Below, in pieces: positions 62,743 through 64,000 of a stretch of 64,000 nucleotides of DNA. Position 1 is the first letter of the stretch; every line of letters starts with the position of its first letter. Below the pieces are notes generated by a model. That model was not told the origin of the DNA, did no database searches, and saw nothing but the letters and a program-made list of their open reading frames with translations. This stretch comes from Arthrobacter agilis (GTDB lineage Bacteria > Actinomycetota > Actinomycetes > Actinomycetales > Micrococcaceae), in the NCBI RefSeq assembly GCF_006494655.1, contig NZ_VHIM01000001.1, forward strand, positions 434,001-498,000, in the 5' to 3' direction. The position numbers were made by a program, and so were the translations under genes.

Positions 62743-63348
62743 TTACTGCGTAACGTTCCTGGCCTTCGACGCCGACGTCGTGACGTCGATGATGATGGCG
62801 ACGCTGCGGGGCTCGGCCTCGAGCGAGGCGGCGAGCCGCTCGACGGCCCCGCCCCTGATGGAGCCTACGACGTCCGCGATGGCTGCGCGGTGGTGCAGCG
62901 TCGTCCGGAGGGTGACCTCCGGAGCCGATGCACTGCCGCGCAGCACGCTCCTCGACTTCGCGACCCCGGGCAGTGTCTCGATATCCGCGTTGAGCGCCGC
63001 CTCGAGGAGTGCAGGATTCACGCTCACGAGCCCGTTGTCCTCGGCGCCCTGGAGGCGGTACGTGCGGGTCCGGCGACGTCGGGGCACCTGCGCGGCGAGC
63101 CACGCCAGCCCCAGCAGCGCGAGGAGGATCCCGGCGCCTGCGGCTCCGCCGAGAAGGGCGGGAGCCGCTGCGGTGGCCGCGGGGTCGACGTCGAGCAGCG
63201 GGCTCCCGCTCTCGGGTGCCGGTGCGCCCTGGAGGATGTCGTCGAGGAGGCCTGCGGTGGCCGCGAAGAGTGCGGCAGCACCGAGGATGAGCACGATGCC
63301 GACGACGGCGAGCCAGCCACGGTTGAGCCGGCCGGGGGTCTGCCTCAT
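62743..63348 (-). CDS. AmaP-like alkaline shock membrane anchor protein
   Basis: A 201-residue protein with two helices (WLAVVGIVLILGAAALFAATAGLL, APALLGGAAGAGILLALLGLAWLAA) and a cytoplasmic C-terminal domain containing VSVNPALLEAALNADIETLPGV and AIIIDVTTSAS. This matches AmaP-type proteins, which hold Asp23/Gls24 alkaline shock proteins at the membrane. The neighbouring DUF6286 and CsbD genes support an actinobacterial Asp23 cluster. Confidence 0.75.
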   Translation of the reverse strand: MRQTPGRLNRGWLAVVGIVLILGAAALFAATAGLLDDILQGAPAPESGSPLLDVDPAATAAAPALLGGAAGAGILLALLGLAWLAAQVPRRRRTRTYRLQGAEDNGLVSVNPALLEAALNADIETLPGVAKSRSVLRGSASAPEVTLRTTLHHRAAIADVVGSIRGGAVERLAASLEAEPRSVAIIIDVTTSASKARNVTQ

Positions 63349-63399
63349 GGTCGTGTCCTTTCCGGGGCGGGCAACGGGGTCTGCGGGTGCGGGTGCGGG

Positions 63400-63960
63400 T
63401 CAGTCATCGTGCTCCGTCCGGGCATGGGTGCCGACCCTCGGCGCGGGCATAAGCCCGAGGTCGTCCACGGACGACTGGACGGCCCGGCCGACGGCGTCCT
63501 GCAGGTCCGCCGTGCTCCTGAGGTGGGTGGTGATCGAGACCCGCAGACGGGAACCCCTGAGGCGGCTGCCCGCGGACGAGACGCCGTCGATCCCGCAGGC
63601 GCGCGCCGCGGCCAACCGCTCGACGGCGGACCGACTGATCACCGTGGTGGTTCCCTCGGTCCCGTCCCACGTGGTCCCGGCCGTCAGCAGTGTGCGACGC
63701 CCGGGCAGGAGGGCCGCGAGGAGGAGGACCAGCCCGGCCAGGAGGAGCGCGCCGACGATCACGGACACCGCCGTCGATCCCCAGGTGAGACCGGAGGCCG
63801 CCGCCAGCGATCCCTCGGCCGGCGAGGTGTCGCCGCCGAGGCCCGCGATGCCGGTCCACGCGAGTGCGGCTCCGACGAGGACGAGCACCAGCGAGGTCAG
63901 GGTGGCGGGCACGGTGCGGCTCGGACGGCGCCTCAGGTCCTGCTTCGGAGTGCTGCTCAT
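63400..63960 (-). CDS. DUF6286 membrane protein of the alkaline shock cluster
   Basis: A 186-residue protein with two helices (TLTSLVLVLVGAALAWTGIAGL and VSVIVGALLLAGLVLLLAALL) and a soluble C-terminal domain (TVISRSAVERLAAARACGIDG, LRVSITTHLRSTADLQDAVG). DUF6286 is found with Asp23/Gls24 and AmaP genes. The C-terminal domain resembles the Asp23 fold in its strand pattern, which is an inference. The ATG at 63960 follows AAGGAG and overlaps an upstream stop codon. Confidence 0.78.
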   Translation of the reverse strand: MSSTPKQDLRRRPSRTVPATLTSLVLVLVGAALAWTGIAGLGGDTSPAEGSLAAASGLTWGSTAVSVIVGALLLAGLVLLLAALLPGRRTLLTAGTTWDGTEGTTTVISRSAVERLAAARACGIDGVSSAGSRLRGSRLRVSITTHLRSTADLQDAVGRAVQSSVDDLGLMPAPRVGTHARTEHDD

Positions 63961-64000
63961 TCGAGTCTCCTTCCCTTCCCGGCCGAGCCGGTCTCGAGTG
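63957..64000 (-). CDS. 3' end of an upstream gene in the alkaline shock cluster
   Basis: The last 13 codons LETGSAGKGRRLE are followed by TGA in an ATGA overlap with the DUF6286 start. Only the tail is inside the window, so the family cannot be read; an Asp23 or small membrane protein would fit the cluster. Confidence 0.35.
   Translation of the reverse strand, partial: LETGSAGKGRRLE

Overview
High-G+C actinobacterial chromosome, most like Arthrobacter or a relative in the Micrococcaceae. The basis is codon bias, GTGA/ATGA gene overlaps, leaderless starts with TANNNT boxes, many LacI/ROK-controlled sugar importers without their own ATPase, and families common in that group (DUF1992, DUF2510, DUF6457, DUF6286, DUF3817, YhgE). 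No rRNA, tRNA, CRISPR, prophage or insertion sequence is recognisable. The genus is an inference; no marker gene is present.

Layout. 1-2.7 kb: start of a tricarboxylate-binding lipoprotein (TctC type), divergent from a CitA/DcuS-type sensor kinase and its regulator. 2.8-8.4 kb: an NADP-binding oxidoreductase, then a two-gene exopolysaccharide locus (BcsA-like synthase with a large helical insertion, coupled to a GH26-like/OpgC fusion). 8.4-12.3 kb: DUF1992 protein, then a GH13 alpha-glucosidase divergent from a ROK regulator. 12.3-13 kb: a DUF2510 membrane protein split by an in-frame TAG. 13-19.5 kb: an frl-like locus for Amadori compounds (binding protein and two permeases, divergent from SIS deglycase, PfkB kinase and LacI repressor) with matching palindromic operators.

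19.6-25 kb: two oxidoreductases, a conserved hypothetical, then a tightly coupled operon (14-codon leader, acyl-CoA dehydrogenase-like, PIG-L deacetylase/NodS-like methyltransferase fusion, GT2) that looks like an undescribed glycoconjugate pathway. 25-27.2 kb: an XRE-TPR regulator with a damaged 3' end, and a class I glutamine amidotransferase. 27.3-34.2 kb: an alpha-xyloside operon (binding protein, two permeases, YicI) under a LacI repressor that carries an expanded 8-residue repeat. 34.4-38.3 kb: a zinc alcohol dehydrogenase and a MarR-DHA2 efflux pair. 38.5-43.1 kb: a YdeP-type molybdoenzyme, an MFS transporter, a small acidic protein and a DUF6457 protein.

43.3-55.5 kb: a secreted beta-helix protein, a LacI regulator, a VirS-like AraC regulator divergent from a mymA-like operon (FAD monooxygenase, SDR, hydrolase), a degenerate HPt-like protein, a lipase-like hydrolase, a secreted 5'-nucleotidase, a GNAT and an ABM monooxygenase. 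55.6-60.1 kb: YhgE/Pip membrane protein with a degenerate ABC ATPase, divergent from TetR and DUF1232 genes across a two-dyad operator. 60.1-64 kb: an isopenicillin-N-synthase-like oxygenase, a DUF3253 gene pair, DUF3817, CsbD, and part of an AmaP/DUF6286 envelope-stress cluster that runs off the window.
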